The notes under the pieces are model-generated. The model saw only the letters and a list, made by a program, of their open reading frames with translations. It was not told where the DNA came from and did no database searches. A stretch of DNA of 64,000 bases, taken from assembly GCF_030296935.1 (NCBI RefSeq), contig NZ_AP028032.1, forward strand, positions 62,001 to 126,000, written 5' to 3'. Positions within the stretch are counted from its first letter, which is position 1; every line of letters starts with the position of its first letter. The stretch is from Coprobacter fastidiosus. Lineage in GTDB: Bacteria; Bacteroidota; Bacteroidia; Bacteroidales; Coprobacteraceae. A program made the position numbers and the translations under genes. This document shows, piece after piece, positions 44,239 to 53,951 of the stretch.

Positions 44239-46785
44239 ATGAGTAAAAGAATATATATAATCTCCCTTTTTTGTATCTGTTTTTTGTTCCCTTATAAAGC
44301 CGTTGCTCAATCTACTGTAATAACCGGGATTGTTACCGATTCGGTTACGAATGAACCTCTGCCTTACGTGTCGGTTTTTTTGAAAGGTCCTCAAGTTGGG
44401 GTAACGACAGATGATGAAGGGCGTTTTTCTATAAAAACTTCTTCTGCGTTTTCTAAGATTATTTTTACTTCTTTGGGTTATCGAGGGAAAGAGATATCGG
44501 TAAAACGTGGAGGAACGCATACTTTAGAAGTCAAGTTGGTACCTTCGACCTATGATGTAAAGGAAGTGATAGTAAGACCTAAAAGAGAGCGTTATAAAAG
44601 GAAAGGAAATCCGGCGGTAGATTTTGTCAAGAATATCATAGAACGGCGTGATCAAAATTCTCCGGAAAACCACGATTATTATAATTATGAACAGTATGAT
44701 AAACTGACATTGGCCTTGAATGATTTTTCTGAGGAGCAAAAGAAGAAGTGGTTGTTCAAGAAATTCCAGTTTATTTTTGATTATGTAGATACCTCGGAGG
44801 TCTCCGGAAAACCGATACTGACGGTTTCGATCAAAGAAAAAATAGCAGAAAACCACTATCGAAAGAGTCCTGCCAGTCATAAACAACAAGTGACAGGGAT
44901 AAAAAGAGCGGGTATAGACGAGATGTTCAACCAGGAGAGCCTACAACAGTTCTATGATGAGGTGTTTAAAGAGGTTGATATTTTCGGCAATGATGTAACT
45001 ATGTTGTTGACACGCTTTGTCAGCCCTTTGTCAAATATAGGACCGGCTTTTTATCGTTATTATTTGATGGACACCATACAAATAGAAGGTGAAAAGTGTG
45101 TTGATTTGGCGTTTGCTCCTTTTAACTCCGAATCTACGGGATTTGTCGGACATTTGTATGTTACGTTAGATTCTACCTATTTTGTTAAAAAAGCAAAGCT
45201 TACAGTTCCTAAAGCCATTAATTTGAATTATGTGGAGAATCTTGTTATTTCTCAGGATTTTAAACGATTTCCGGATGGCACTCGTATCAAGACAAAAGAT
45301 GATGCTGTTGTAGAATTTAGAATATTGCCCGGTACGCAGGGACTGTATGCCCGACGTCTGTCTACTTACACAAAACATAATTTTTCACCTCCTGCCGATA
45401 TGTCTATCTTTAGTAAGGAAGGGCGTGTGATTGTTGATGAAATGGCGGAGGTAAAGCCCGAAGCTTTTTGGATCGATAATCGGCACGTAGCAGTGAAGTC
45501 GAAAGAAAATGCAGTCGATAAGTTGCTGATCCGTTTACGGGAAGTGCCGGTGTTTTATTGGACGGAAAAGGTTATATCTATTCTGATTTCGGGATATATC
45601 GAAACCTCAAAGGAGAGTAAATTCGACTTCGGACCGATGAATACGACGATCAGCGGTAATTCTGTAGAGGGTGCGCGTTTTAGAGTAGGAGGTCTGACTA
45701 CGGCAAATTTGAATCCGCATTGGTTCGGTAACGGTTATCTTGCATACGGAACTCGGGATAAGAAATTCAAATATAAGGCCGAGTTGCAGTATTCTTTCAA
45801 TAAGAAAAAATATCATCCGGGAGAATTCCCTGTACATTCTATCCGGTTGATGCATAGCTATGACATTAATCAGCTCGGGCAACATTATTTATATACCAAC
45901 AAAGACAATGTATTTCTGGCATTAAAACGTATGGAAGATGTTCGCTCTACCTATTTGCGGAATACAGAGTTAGGATATTTGCGTGAACATAAGTTCGGAT
46001 TTTCATACGGTTTGGATTTGCGCTATAAGACAGAAGAGGCAACGAAATGGGTACCGTTCAAACCGTTAGCAGGAAATGAATTTAAAAGATATTCCGAAGC
46101 TGAAGCTGAAATAAAATTGCGTTATGCTCCGAATGAAAAATTTTATCAGACGAAAGGTCAACGTTATCCGATTACAAAAGATGCACCGGTATTTACATTA
46201 TCTCATGTCGTGGGATTGAAAGGTGTCTTTGACAGCAAGTATAATTATAATCGCACCGATTTCAGTGTAAGAAAAGCATTTTGGTTTTCAGCTTTCGGTC
46301 ATTTGAATGTTATGCTTCAGGCCGGAAAAGTTTGGAACAAAGTTCCTTATCCCATGTTGATCATACCGAATGCCAATCTTTCCTATTTAATCCAACAAGG
46401 CTCTTATTCGTTGATGAATCCGATGGAATTCATAAATGATTCGTATGCGTCATGGGATTTGACCTATTTTGCTAACGGTATATTATTCAATCGTATTCCG
46501 TTGGTTAAGTATATGAAACTTAGGGAAGTGATTTCTTTTAAAGGCATGTTCGGACATTTATCCGATAAAAATAATCCGGCATTACATCCCGATTCCGATT
46601 TTTTATGGGCTTTCCCGTCGACAACCCGTATGATGGATAAGAAGACCCCTTATATGGAGTTTGGAGCTGGTCTCGACAACATATTTACGATATTGCGGGT
46701 CGAATATGTCTGGCGTTTGACTTATCGTAATCATCCCGGAATAGATCGTTCGGGAGTGCGCATTGCCATGCATTTCTCGTTTTAA
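44239..46785 (+). CDS. DUF5686 outer-membrane protein with carboxypeptidase-regulatory-like domain
   Basis: 848 residues with a signal peptide (IYIISLFCICFLFPYKAVAQ). Residues about 25-110 are a carboxypeptidase-regulatory-like beta-sandwich (VITGIVTDSVTNEPLPYVSV, GVTTDDEGRFSIKTSSAFSK). The rest matches the DUF5686 family: NPAVDFVKNIIERRDQNSPE, YYNYEQYDKLTLALNDF, and a C-terminal half rich in alternating barrel strands that ends in SGVRIAMHFSF with the terminal Phe of outer-membrane beta-barrels. A TonB-dependent receptor-like fold without plug is likely. The substrate is unknown. The gene stands alone with its own terminator. Confidence 0.85.
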   Translation: MSKRIYIISLFCICFLFPYKAVAQSTVITGIVTDSVTNEPLPYVSVFLKGPQVGVTTDDEGRFSIKTSSAFSKIIFTSLGYRGKEISVKRGGTHTLEVKLVPSTYDVKEVIVRPKRERYKRKGNPAVDFVKNIIERRDQNSPENHDYYNYEQYDKLTLALNDFSEEQKKKWLFKKFQFIFDYVDTSEVSGKPILTVSIKEKIAENHYRKSPASHKQQVTGIKRAGIDEMFNQESLQQFYDEVFKEVDIFGNDVTMLLTRFVSPLSNIGPAFYRYYLMDTIQIEGEKCVDLAFAPFNSESTGFVGHLYVTLDSTYFVKKAKLTVPKAINLNYVENLVISQDFKRFPDGTRIKTKDDAVVEFRILPGTQGLYARRLSTYTKHNFSPPADMSIFSKEGRVIVDEMAEVKPEAFWIDNRHVAVKSKENAVDKLLIRLREVPVFYWTEKVISILISGYIETSKESKFDFGPMNTTISGNSVEGARFRVGGLTTANLNPHWFGNGYLAYGTRDKKFKYKAELQYSFNKKKYHPGEFPVHSIRLMHSYDINQLGQHYLYTNKDNVFLALKRMEDVRSTYLRNTELGYLREHKFGFSYGLDLRYKTEEATKWVPFKPLAGNEFKRYSEAEAEIKLRYAPNEKFYQTKGQRYPITKDAPVFTLSHVVGLKGVFDSKYNYNRTDFSVRKAFWFSAFGHLNVMLQAGKVWNKVPYPMLIIPNANLSYLIQQGSYSLMNPMEFINDSYASWDLTYFANGILFNRIPLVKYMKLREVISFKGMFGHLSDKNNPALHPDSDFLWAFPSTTRMMDKKTPYMEFGAGLDNIFTILRVEYVWRLTYRNHPGIDRSGVRIAMHFSF

Positions 46786-46788
46786 AAA

Positions 46789-46834
46789 ATACGTATGCTC
46801 CCATTGTATATAATGGGCATACGCATTTTTTAGT
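46789..46834. terminator. Terminator between the DUF5686 gene and the RHS island
   Basis: CGTATGC-TC-CCATT pairs with AATGGGCATACG with a 2-nt bulge, flanked by A and T runs. Placed between convergent genes, it can serve both. Confidence 0.75.
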
Positions 46835-46856
46835 CCGACTTCTACTTGATCACGTA

Positions 46857-49800
46857 TTAATTCTGACTCTCTGTGGCATATTGGTAGTCATAATGTTCTA
46901 ACAAATTCCCTTTGTGATCTTTTATATCGGTTAACCGTCCGAACGGATCGTATATATAAGATGTTTTTATACCTCTCGGATCGATTTTAGAAATGATGCC
47001 GATCCCCGGTTTATAGGAATAAGTAGTTATCAATGCTTCCGGTAAGTCGTCCCGAAGGTTGTTGATTACCTGCCATTGACTGACGGAGGGGATATTCCGA
47101 GAGCCGATTTGTTCCAGTGTCTGGGATGATATAATATGACTGAATCTTTCGTATGTCACATTTTTTATTTCCGCAATCGGATATTGATAATTATATCCCC
47201 ATATATAAATAGCTTCCGGTTTGCCGTCTTTTTCTATATATGTCGGATTCCCTAAAGGAGTATAGTGAGAATATATGATTCTCGGTTCCAGGTTATTTGC
47301 ATTTTTCCCTATATAGGTTTTACTTAAGTTTATACCGTCATATTCATGTTGTATTATTTGTATAACATTGTCATTTACGTATTTGGTTGTACGTATTACC
47401 GGGTATATATGATGTTCTATCAGTTGACTATAATCACCTTGTATATCGTCCGGATATTCATAAGTAGTTTTGTGTATATCGCCGTTGCTGTTTATCATAC
47501 TTGTTTCGATGACTCTGTTTTTATCATCATATTTATAACTTGTTTCGATATCCATCAGATTGTTGTTACTCGAGCCATCTCCTTTAGATTTGATTTCTTT
47601 TATTACATAAGGACAGAATGTATATATTTTTTGAGTACTTAGCCTCCAGAAATTCAGACCACGAGGACTTGGTAAAACTTTCTGTACTATGGATTTTATA
47701 TAATTGTCATATCGGGTTGTGTCGTTATTGTATTGATATTCTATCTTTGAGTCGATATTTCCTGTACTTGTATAGTGCGTGACACTTTTTAATAGGCCTC
47801 TTTCTAACTCATCAGAGGTATAAGGTTCATCCAATGTTAGTCCTAATATATTCTCAATTCTAGCTATGGCTGGTTCGTCCATGAAATTTTCATGGTTAGT
47901 ATAAGTATATATCGATTTACTTCCGTTAGAGAAATGTTCGATTACTCTGGAATAGGTTACCGGAGCTCCGCTTGAGTTGTTTAGAGGATTTAATAAATTT
48001 TCTGAAATTTGTAGAATTTCCAACCTGCCTCTTTCATGTGTTTTTTGATTAAACCATCCTTTTCCTATCTCTTTGAATTCATATATATTTTTAGTGAGTC
48101 CTCTTGCCCAAAAAGTTGGTTCAATTGATAAAATTCCACTTGAAGTTCCATCTTCCAATTCATAAGAGAAAGTTCGTATTATATCATTTCCATCAGAATC
48201 CGTATTAGGAGTATCTGTTATTTTTTTTATACGGAGTCCTCCACAAATTCCGATTTGAGCTCGCAAACCGCATGCTTGAAAATCGTATATTGTATCTCTA
48301 TCTTCAATAATATAATTAAAGATAGGAAATTTTTTCATTACTTGAGAATAAACATGTGGTTCATATTCGAAAGTTGTATATCCTCCTGTAGGATAATAAA
48401 TTCGCGTTAGTATTTCAGCATCCATAACTTCCGGATTAGGTTGCCTTATCCGTTCTATGGCGGTAGAATCATCTATATTTGCCATATATCCATTTCCATA
48501 GTATGTATTGTTGAAATATCCCCATTTGTCCGATTTTTTTGCATTGTAGGGGGGTAATTTCGTTTGATTATATTGGAATTGGTAACGATATTTTGTTTCT
48601 TTTGTTTGAGGGAAAGAGGTTTCTAATGACTCCAATTTTAACCTTTCAGATTCATTCTCGATATAGTTGAACTTCACATTCATTTTGTTCTTTACTATTA
48701 TATTGTCTAATTTTAGAAAAGCACTTTTTTCGATTAGTCCTATATCGTCTAAGATTGTATTTCCATATTTCGATGCAAATATTTTGAGATTATCTCTATC
48801 TTTATTACTATATTGATATGTGAGTTCATTTGATGTAGAAGTTGAGAAATCTATGGTATCATGGTTGGATGTTATGATTTTCTTTAAATAAGAAGGATGT
48901 ATAACCATAAAATTGTCATCATATTCCGGATCTGGATAATGGGCGTTCGGATCGTTAATAACTTTATATCTATATCCGCATTTCTGGTTGATTAGCGCAT
49001 CGGTGCTTCGGTCATAGAAGAAGTGAATATATTCTCCATGCGGACTTTCGATGGAGGTTAGGTTCCATGTGGTTGGAGTTGTGGTGTACCCGCTTCCTGC
49101 AAGAGCTGATGTATAAGCGATAGATGCTTGTGTAGGGTCGTTATAACTCCCGTAACCTGTTGCTCCGAAAATATATTTTATGCCGTTGGATGTTGTAATG
49201 GTAAACTGAATAAAAGGTTTGGTTACATCGACTGTTGGACCCTCTACGAGAGAATCATTATTGAAAGTTGTAAATGATTGAATATCACTTTGATATAATT
49301 CATATTCTATTTTTAAGTCGATCGGTTGTTTGCTTTGCACTTTAGTAACAGTTGCTCCTGTTTGGGGATCATTGGTGAAAAAGAAACTTCCTCCTATACC
49401 GGAAAAGTTAAATATAAACTCGTCCGGTTCTGTATCATAGTGAAAATGTGCGGCATCATTTAAAATAGTAACTAATGAACTTTCTGCAGTCCAATTGTCT
49501 ATGTTTAATAAACTGTTTTTATAGAAGAAGCCATATTGGCTACTTTGATAAAGATCTTTATAATAAAGAATAATATCTCGTTGTAATGCTTCATCTTTTT
49601 TCCCTTTTACAATTCTGGTTATACTGCCTCCGGCTTGTAAATTCCAGCCCAAACCTACCCAGCCGGGGTGTTCATCGGTTTTATTCCCTCCGGAATGATA
49701 TTGTAAAACGATCGGGACTTCGATATCTTGTAACTTGATTGTATATATAGGTATAGATATGTTGACCAATCCGTTATAGTAACTTACAGGTATTTGCCCG

Positions 49801-49940
49801 TATTTCCCTAACGAGGCTGCATTGGGTGTCGGGAAATCTATTGTTTTAGCCCCCATCATTTCAGGAAATAGAGGTTCTGTCTGAGCATGGATATTGATAC
49901 TTATTAGAAATCCGATAAATAGTGTTGTGATGTGTTTCAT
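46857..49940 (-). CDS. Secreted RHS/YD-repeat protein without core or toxin tip
   Basis: 1,027 residues from the ATG at 49940. The signal peptide ends near SINIHAQTEP. The N-terminal segment AASLGKYGQIPVSYYNGLVN, IPIYTIKLQDIEVPIVLQYH and EHPGWVGLGWNLQAGGSITR is the SpvB/TcdB-like start typical of Bacteroidetes RHS proteins. YD-type repeats fill the C-terminal half: TTYEYPDDIQGDYSQLIEHH, ISKIDPRGIKTSYIYDPFGR. The protein stops right after LTDIKDHKGNLLEHYDYQYA, before the RHS core motif and any variable tip. It may provide a shell or carrier for the larger RHS protein of the same island, or be a truncated relative. It is the last gene of the island. Confidence 0.85.
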   Translation of the reverse strand: MKHITTLFIGFLISINIHAQTEPLFPEMMGAKTIDFPTPNAASLGKYGQIPVSYYNGLVNISIPIYTIKLQDIEVPIVLQYHSGGNKTDEHPGWVGLGWNLQAGGSITRIVKGKKDEALQRDIILYYKDLYQSSQYGFFYKNSLLNIDNWTAESSLVTILNDAAHFHYDTEPDEFIFNFSGIGGSFFFTNDPQTGATVTKVQSKQPIDLKIEYELYQSDIQSFTTFNNDSLVEGPTVDVTKPFIQFTITTSNGIKYIFGATGYGSYNDPTQASIAYTSALAGSGYTTTPTTWNLTSIESPHGEYIHFFYDRSTDALINQKCGYRYKVINDPNAHYPDPEYDDNFMVIHPSYLKKIITSNHDTIDFSTSTSNELTYQYSNKDRDNLKIFASKYGNTILDDIGLIEKSAFLKLDNIIVKNKMNVKFNYIENESERLKLESLETSFPQTKETKYRYQFQYNQTKLPPYNAKKSDKWGYFNNTYYGNGYMANIDDSTAIERIRQPNPEVMDAEILTRIYYPTGGYTTFEYEPHVYSQVMKKFPIFNYIIEDRDTIYDFQACGLRAQIGICGGLRIKKITDTPNTDSDGNDIIRTFSYELEDGTSSGILSIEPTFWARGLTKNIYEFKEIGKGWFNQKTHERGRLEILQISENLLNPLNNSSGAPVTYSRVIEHFSNGSKSIYTYTNHENFMDEPAIARIENILGLTLDEPYTSDELERGLLKSVTHYTSTGNIDSKIEYQYNNDTTRYDNYIKSIVQKVLPSPRGLNFWRLSTQKIYTFCPYVIKEIKSKGDGSSNNNLMDIETSYKYDDKNRVIETSMINSNGDIHKTTYEYPDDIQGDYSQLIEHHIYPVIRTTKYVNDNVIQIIQHEYDGINLSKTYIGKNANNLEPRIIYSHYTPLGNPTYIEKDGKPEAIYIWGYNYQYPIAEIKNVTYERFSHIISSQTLEQIGSRNIPSVSQWQVINNLRDDLPEALITTYSYKPGIGIISKIDPRGIKTSYIYDPFGRLTDIKDHKGNLLEHYDYQYATESQN

Positions 49941-50017
49941 GTCGTTCTTATTTAGGGGTGTCAATGTTGGGTTTAAAATAAAAAGTTATTCGTTTATGGA
50001 TTATCTTCTAATTGATT

Positions 50018-50821
50018 TCAATAAGCTTTTTGTCCGTTTACTTTTAGCACTATGGTATCGTATTCTGATACCGGACTTTTGAATAGCGAATCAAGATACG
50101 CATGGTTTTCCGAATAGGTTTTGTTTAATAGCCTTATGTATTTGAAGATTTCGTCTTGTTTGGTATTATTTTTTATCATGCAATTGATCAATGGGATAAG
50201 ACAATCAAAATATTCACCATACATATTCAATAAAGAGACCTTTTTCTTTTCGATAATACCGAGATTGGTAATTCCGAAAGCGGAATAGATAAAATAGGAC
50301 AAGTTGCTTTTGGGGGAGAACCGTTTAATTTTACATTGGGATATATCGAAAACCTGCTCGCGTTCCCTTTCAATTTCCCTTGTACATTTTGGCCCTATAT
50401 AGAAGGAATGAGATCTATCCACATACTCATTTCTTTTAGCGATTGAAGCTAAATAAGATAGATATTCTAAAATCAGTTTGTCCGGAATGTTGTTTCTTTT
50501 GAAATAATCAAAGAATATTTCCACGTTTTTTTCTAAGGGATCATGCATATTTATTAGTTGAAAAGATTTTTTTTCAATGATGATGAAGTTAACATATTCT
50601 GGGCTTGCATAATAATATATCTGATAAATGCCAATATCGGATTGTTTCAAATATTTTTGGGTTACAGGATCAAAGAGGTAATCTATACGCTCTTCATAAT
50701 TGCATTGTTCAGTCTTTTTTTGGAAAGCGAATACCGCATTGTAGATGCTGTCCAATGGGATGTCCGTCGCTTTTGCGGATAAAGCGAGACATGTAAAGAG
50801 GATAAGAATAAATGCTTTCAT
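50018..50821 (-). CDS. Exported protein of unknown function in RHS island
   Basis: 267 residues from the ATG at 50821. The signal peptide (AFILILFTCLALSAKATDIP) has no lipobox Cys, so it should be a periplasmic or secreted protein. The body is mainly helical with aromatic-rich stretches (QIYYYASPEYVNFIIIEKKS, YFIYSAFGITNLGIIEKKKV). I do not recognise a family. Its place between the small lipoproteins and the RHS protein suggests a role in the same system, but an immunity function is only a guess. Confidence 0.6.
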   Translation of the reverse strand: MKAFILILFTCLALSAKATDIPLDSIYNAVFAFQKKTEQCNYEERIDYLFDPVTQKYLKQSDIGIYQIYYYASPEYVNFIIIEKKSFQLINMHDPLEKNVEIFFDYFKRNNIPDKLILEYLSYLASIAKRNEYVDRSHSFYIGPKCTREIEREREQVFDISQCKIKRFSPKSNLSYFIYSAFGITNLGIIEKKKVSLLNMYGEYFDCLIPLINCMIKNNTKQDEIFKYIRLLNKTYSENHAYLDSLFKSPVSEYDTIVLKVNGQKAY

Positions 50822-50906
50822 ATTATTTTGAGTTGGTTTGATCAATCAAATACAATATAGATATTAGAAATTATTAATCCGGCCGAAATTCAGTTCTTCC
50901 TCGTTT

Positions 50907-51509
50907 TCATAACTCTTCCGTCAGCGGATTGTTTTCTAAGGTGATTTCTATGGAGTCCCGATTAAATGTGGTATCCTTAAGTTCTGCCGCATGTTGCAGT
51001 TCATCTTTGGGAAACCAAGAATAGTATCCTGTATATTTACGTATCAGATATACGAGTCTGTTATTTTTATTTTGCATGACACGGTTTTTATAAATAGTAT
51101 TTAAGGCAAGGTCATTAACCGTAATAGAGTCTCGTATTCCGTTTTTTTTATAGACCAGAATTGCCATACGGGCATCTAAATAATCCAATGAATCCGGTAA
51201 ACCTTTTTGCGGATGTAGTTTTGTCAGTTCAGATTCTATTTCTTTTAATTGATCGCAATCCCTAATCATTGTATCTTTTACGAAGCTTCTGGTGTACTGA
51301 CATTTGGCGTTCGGTATATTCATTACTGTTTGCCAAGAACATTTTGCCGCCTGTTTGCTGTAAATAAAAAATCTATATTTAAAATATACAACCTTGATAG
51401 AATCCAGATTGCTATTACAATATGCTTTTTCCATATCGTGTTTTTGAGAACTGTTACATCCGGTAAGCAGGAGTTGTAATCCTAATAGAAGGTAAAAAAA
51501 GTTTTTCAT
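50907..51509 (-). CDS. Lipoprotein of unknown function in RHS island
   Basis: 200 residues with a lipobox at LLLTGCNSSQ. After the anchor the sequence is polar and helical, with CSWQTVMNIPNAKCQYTRSF and YLIRKYTGYYSWFPKDELQH. No known family recognised. The first about 35 codons of this gene are also present as a broken second copy at 52324-52440, part of a tandem duplication. It starts 21 nt after the upstream lipoprotein gene. Confidence 0.65.
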   Translation of the reverse strand: MKNFFYLLLGLQLLLTGCNSSQKHDMEKAYCNSNLDSIKVVYFKYRFFIYSKQAAKCSWQTVMNIPNAKCQYTRSFVKDTMIRDCDQLKEIESELTKLHPQKGLPDSLDYLDARMAILVYKKNGIRDSITVNDLALNTIYKNRVMQNKNNRLVYLIRKYTGYYSWFPKDELQHAAELKDTTFNRDSIEITLENNPLTEEL

Positions 51510-52319
51510 AATGTTTTATCTGTTTTTATTTTATTCCGCTTTAGGTACTTTTGCTTCGTATATGATACTTCCTCCTCTATACATATCTATTATACCTAAA
51601 TTACTCATTTTATATACTGCACGTAATTTCCCCAATCTGTAATTTGTCCCTGCAGGTTTTTCATAGATATAAAGGGTGTCATTTCGTAATATTTTGTTAT
51701 AATACGAATAATGTATGGGTTGAATTTTTTTTGAAGTATAATAGGGATATTTTTCCGAATAGAGGGATATGAAATTTTTTATACTATCCAGCCGGTTTGA
51801 TTCGGAAATTCTAAAAGTGTCGGGAACGGAAATATAAACTTCATTATTACGTGTATGTCTGGTTAAAGAATTTGATTCAAGTATGAAGTTTTCGATTTCG
51901 TATTCGTATTCCCAAATCGTGTCGTTTTGTATATATCTTTCGGTATATATTGGAATAGTATCACATAGGGTAAAATAATATAGAATCGGGTCGGTTTGGT
52001 ATTTTTTTAGGTTATACCAATATTCCCCTTTGTTTATATATACAATGGATTGATTTTGGGTTGTATCGGCGAAGCACAAAAGTACCCGTATGGTGTCGTC
52101 ATTTCTTTTCACCATAGCATAGGGTAGCGATTTCTTTTCGGTTATTCTGAAAGGGATCTCTTTCATGGCATACTCGTCGAAGGTTTTATATACTCTATAA
52201 GTATCTTGCTTGTATCCTGAGCATGCAGATAAAGCTAAGATTGTCAGTGCGATAATGGTGTTTCGGGTTTTCATTGTTTTGTGGGGTTATTTGAATAAAG
52301 CGATATCAATATCATAATA
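51396..52319 (-). repeat. Tandem duplication, unit 1 (924 bp)
   Basis: This unit is repeated at 52327-53250 with a constant offset of 931 bp. It contains the 3' end of a gene like 53218-53940 (only its last about 33 nt), one complete lipoprotein gene, and the 5' end of the 200-residue lipoprotein gene. Seven bases (52320-52326) separate the two units. Confidence 0.92.
51531..52274 (-). CDS. Lipoprotein of unknown function, duplicated copy 1
   Basis: 247 residues with lipobox LALSACSGYK. The mature part has YRVYKTFDEYAMKEIPFRIT, IVYINKGEYWYNLKKYQTDP and RNDTLYIYEKPAGTNYRLGK. It belongs to a small paralogous family in this island: 13 of 247 residues differ from copy 2 (52462-53205) by my count, and the protein at 53218-53940 is a distant relative (TLYIYEK, EGNYWY). 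No known family recognised. Extracytoplasmic lipoproteins next to a secreted RHS toxin are candidates for immunity proteins; this is inference. Confidence 0.72.
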   Translation of the reverse strand: MKTRNTIIALTILALSACSGYKQDTYRVYKTFDEYAMKEIPFRITEKKSLPYAMVKRNDDTIRVLLCFADTTQNQSIVYINKGEYWYNLKKYQTDPILYYFTLCDTIPIYTERYIQNDTIWEYEYEIENFILESNSLTRHTRNNEVYISVPDTFRISESNRLDSIKNFISLYSEKYPYYTSKKIQPIHYSYYNKILRNDTLYIYEKPAGTNYRLGKLRAVYKMSNLGIIDMYRGGSIIYEAKVPKAE

Positions 52320-52323
52320 CGGT

Positions 52324-52440
52324 TCAGATAGAGTCCAGATTGCTATTACAATATGCTTTTTCCATATCGTGTTTTTGAGAACTGTTACATTCGGTAAGCA
52401 GGAGCTGTAATCCCAATAGAAAGTAAAAAAAGTTTTTCAT
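52324..52440 (-). pseudogene. Truncated 5' copy of the 200-residue lipoprotein gene
   Basis: A 38-codon frame beginning MKNFFYFLLGLQLLLTECNS repeats the start of the gene at 50907-51509 and ends with a TGA exactly where the duplicated segment ends. The lipobox Gly before the Cys is Glu here (LLTEC against LLTGC), so it would not be a good lipoprotein signal. It is a by-product of the tandem duplication. Confidence 0.85.
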
Positions 52441-53250
52441 AATGTTTTATCTGTTTTTATTTTATTCCGCTTTAGGTACTTTTGCTTCGTATATGATACT
52501 TCCTCCTCTATACATATCTATTATACCTAAATTACTCATTTTATATACAGAGAATAATTCTCCTAATCTGTAATTTGTTCCGGCAGGTTTTTCATAGATA
52601 TAAAGGGTGTCATTTCGTAATATTTTGTTATAATACGAATAATGTATGGGTTGAATTTTTTTTGAAGTATAATAGGGATATTTTTCCGAATAGTGGGATA
52701 TGAAATTTTTTATACTATCCAGCCGGTTTGATTCGGAAATCCTAAAAGTGTCGGGAACGGAAATATAAACTTCATTATTACGTGTATGTCTGGTTAGAGA
52801 ACTTGATTCAAGTATTGAGTTTCTGATATTATATTTGTATTCCCAAATCGTGTCGTTTTGTATATATCTTTCGGTATATATTGGAATAGTATCACATAGG
52901 GTAAAATAATATAGAATCGGGTCGGTTTGGTATTTTTTTAGGTTATACCAATATTCCCCTTTGTTTATATATACAATGGATTGATTTTGGGTTGTATCGG
53001 CGAAGCACAAAAGTACCCGTATGGTGTCGTCATTTCTTTTCACCATAGCATAGGGTAGCGATTTCTTTTCGGTTATTCTGAAAGGGATCTCTTTCATGGC
53101 ATACTCATCGAAGGTTTTATATACTCTATAAGTATCTCGCTTGTATCCGGAGCATGCAGATAAAACTAAGACTGTCAGTGCGATAATGCTGTTTCGGGTT
53201 TTCATTGTTTTGTGGGGTTATTTGAATAAAGCGATATCAATATCATAATA
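52327..53250 (-). repeat. Tandem duplication, unit 2 (924 bp)
   Basis: Partner of 51396-52319. Differences between the units are clustered in the middle of the lipoprotein gene, near 52800-52845, and near its 3' end, near 52550-52580, while long flanking stretches are identical. Confidence 0.92.
52462..53205 (-). CDS. Lipoprotein of unknown function, duplicated copy 2
   Basis: 247 residues, lipobox LVLSACSGYK. Nearly identical to the gene at 51531-52274. The changed positions are concentrated in WEYKYNIRNSILESSSLTRH (against WEYEYEIENFILESNSLTRH) and YRLGELFSVYKM (against YRLGKLRAVYKM). This pattern could mean diversifying selection or a gene-conversion boundary. Lies 12 nt downstream of the gene at 53218-53940 and is probably co-transcribed. 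Confidence 0.72.
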   Translation of the reverse strand: MKTRNSIIALTVLVLSACSGYKRDTYRVYKTFDEYAMKEIPFRITEKKSLPYAMVKRNDDTIRVLLCFADTTQNQSIVYINKGEYWYNLKKYQTDPILYYFTLCDTIPIYTERYIQNDTIWEYKYNIRNSILESSSLTRHTRNNEVYISVPDTFRISESNRLDSIKNFISHYSEKYPYYTSKKIQPIHYSYYNKILRNDTLYIYEKPAGTNYRLGELFSVYKMSNLGIIDMYRGGSIIYEAKVPKAE

Positions 53251-53940
53251 AATGCTCTTATATTCTTCAAACTGAATACCAAATTCTCCTAAATTTCCGA
53301 GTTTTAGAACATCTCTCAGTTGTCCTATTTTGTAGTGGTTTGTATCTGATTTTTCGTAGATATATAATGTGTCATTTATTTTTATTTTGTTATAGTACCT
53401 GTAAGAAATATTGTTACCTAAAACATTGTATTGCATGTAATTGAATTTATTTTGATAATTGAAAAATAAGTTTTTTAATTCTTTAAAAGATATTTTCTGT
53501 AAGAATTTATCAGATAGATTAAATAGTATTTTATTATGTCGAGTCTCGAATTCCAATGTTGGAAATTTATACAGGCTATCATTTATCGTATAATACTCGT
53601 AGGTCATAATCGTATCATTATATACATAGCGTTTTTGTGTTTTCCAAATAGGTGTATTCAAGTCTGTTTGGGACATTGGAATTTCTCGTTTCATTTCACT
53701 ATACCAATAATTCCCTTCATTCGTGTAAATACGAGTAAAACTTTTATCTTTCTCAATTCCCAATATTGAGACATAAAGAGAGTCTTTATGTCTTTTGAGA
53801 AATATATATGGACCTTTGTCTTTTTTTATATCATAATATTGAGTCCCTTTTAATGAATATTCATCCAAAGAATAAAATGTATTTTTCTCCTTTTTACAGG
53901 ATGAGCAAAGTAGTAGAATGATAAGTGTGAAATATTTCAT
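53218..53940 (-). CDS. Lipoprotein of unknown function, distant paralogue of the duplicated pair
   Basis: 240 residues. Lipobox LLLCSSCKKE. Shares the order of features with the two 247-residue lipoproteins: YSLDEYSLKGTQYYDIKKDK near the start, IYTNEGNYWYSEMK in the middle, and INDTLYIYEKSDTNHYKIGQ with a closing LRDVLKLGNLGEFGI. Overall similarity is low, so the divergence is older than the tandem duplication. No Pfam-type family recognised. Located two genes downstream of the RHS toxin. Confidence 0.68.
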   Translation of the reverse strand: MKYFTLIILLLCSSCKKEKNTFYSLDEYSLKGTQYYDIKKDKGPYIFLKRHKDSLYVSILGIEKDKSFTRIYTNEGNYWYSEMKREIPMSQTDLNTPIWKTQKRYVYNDTIMTYEYYTINDSLYKFPTLEFETRHNKILFNLSDKFLQKISFKELKNLFFNYQNKFNYMQYNVLGNNISYRYYNKIKINDTLYIYEKSDTNHYKIGQLRDVLKLGNLGEFGIQFEEYKSIYYDIDIALFK

Positions 53941-53951
53941 ATAACTTGTGT

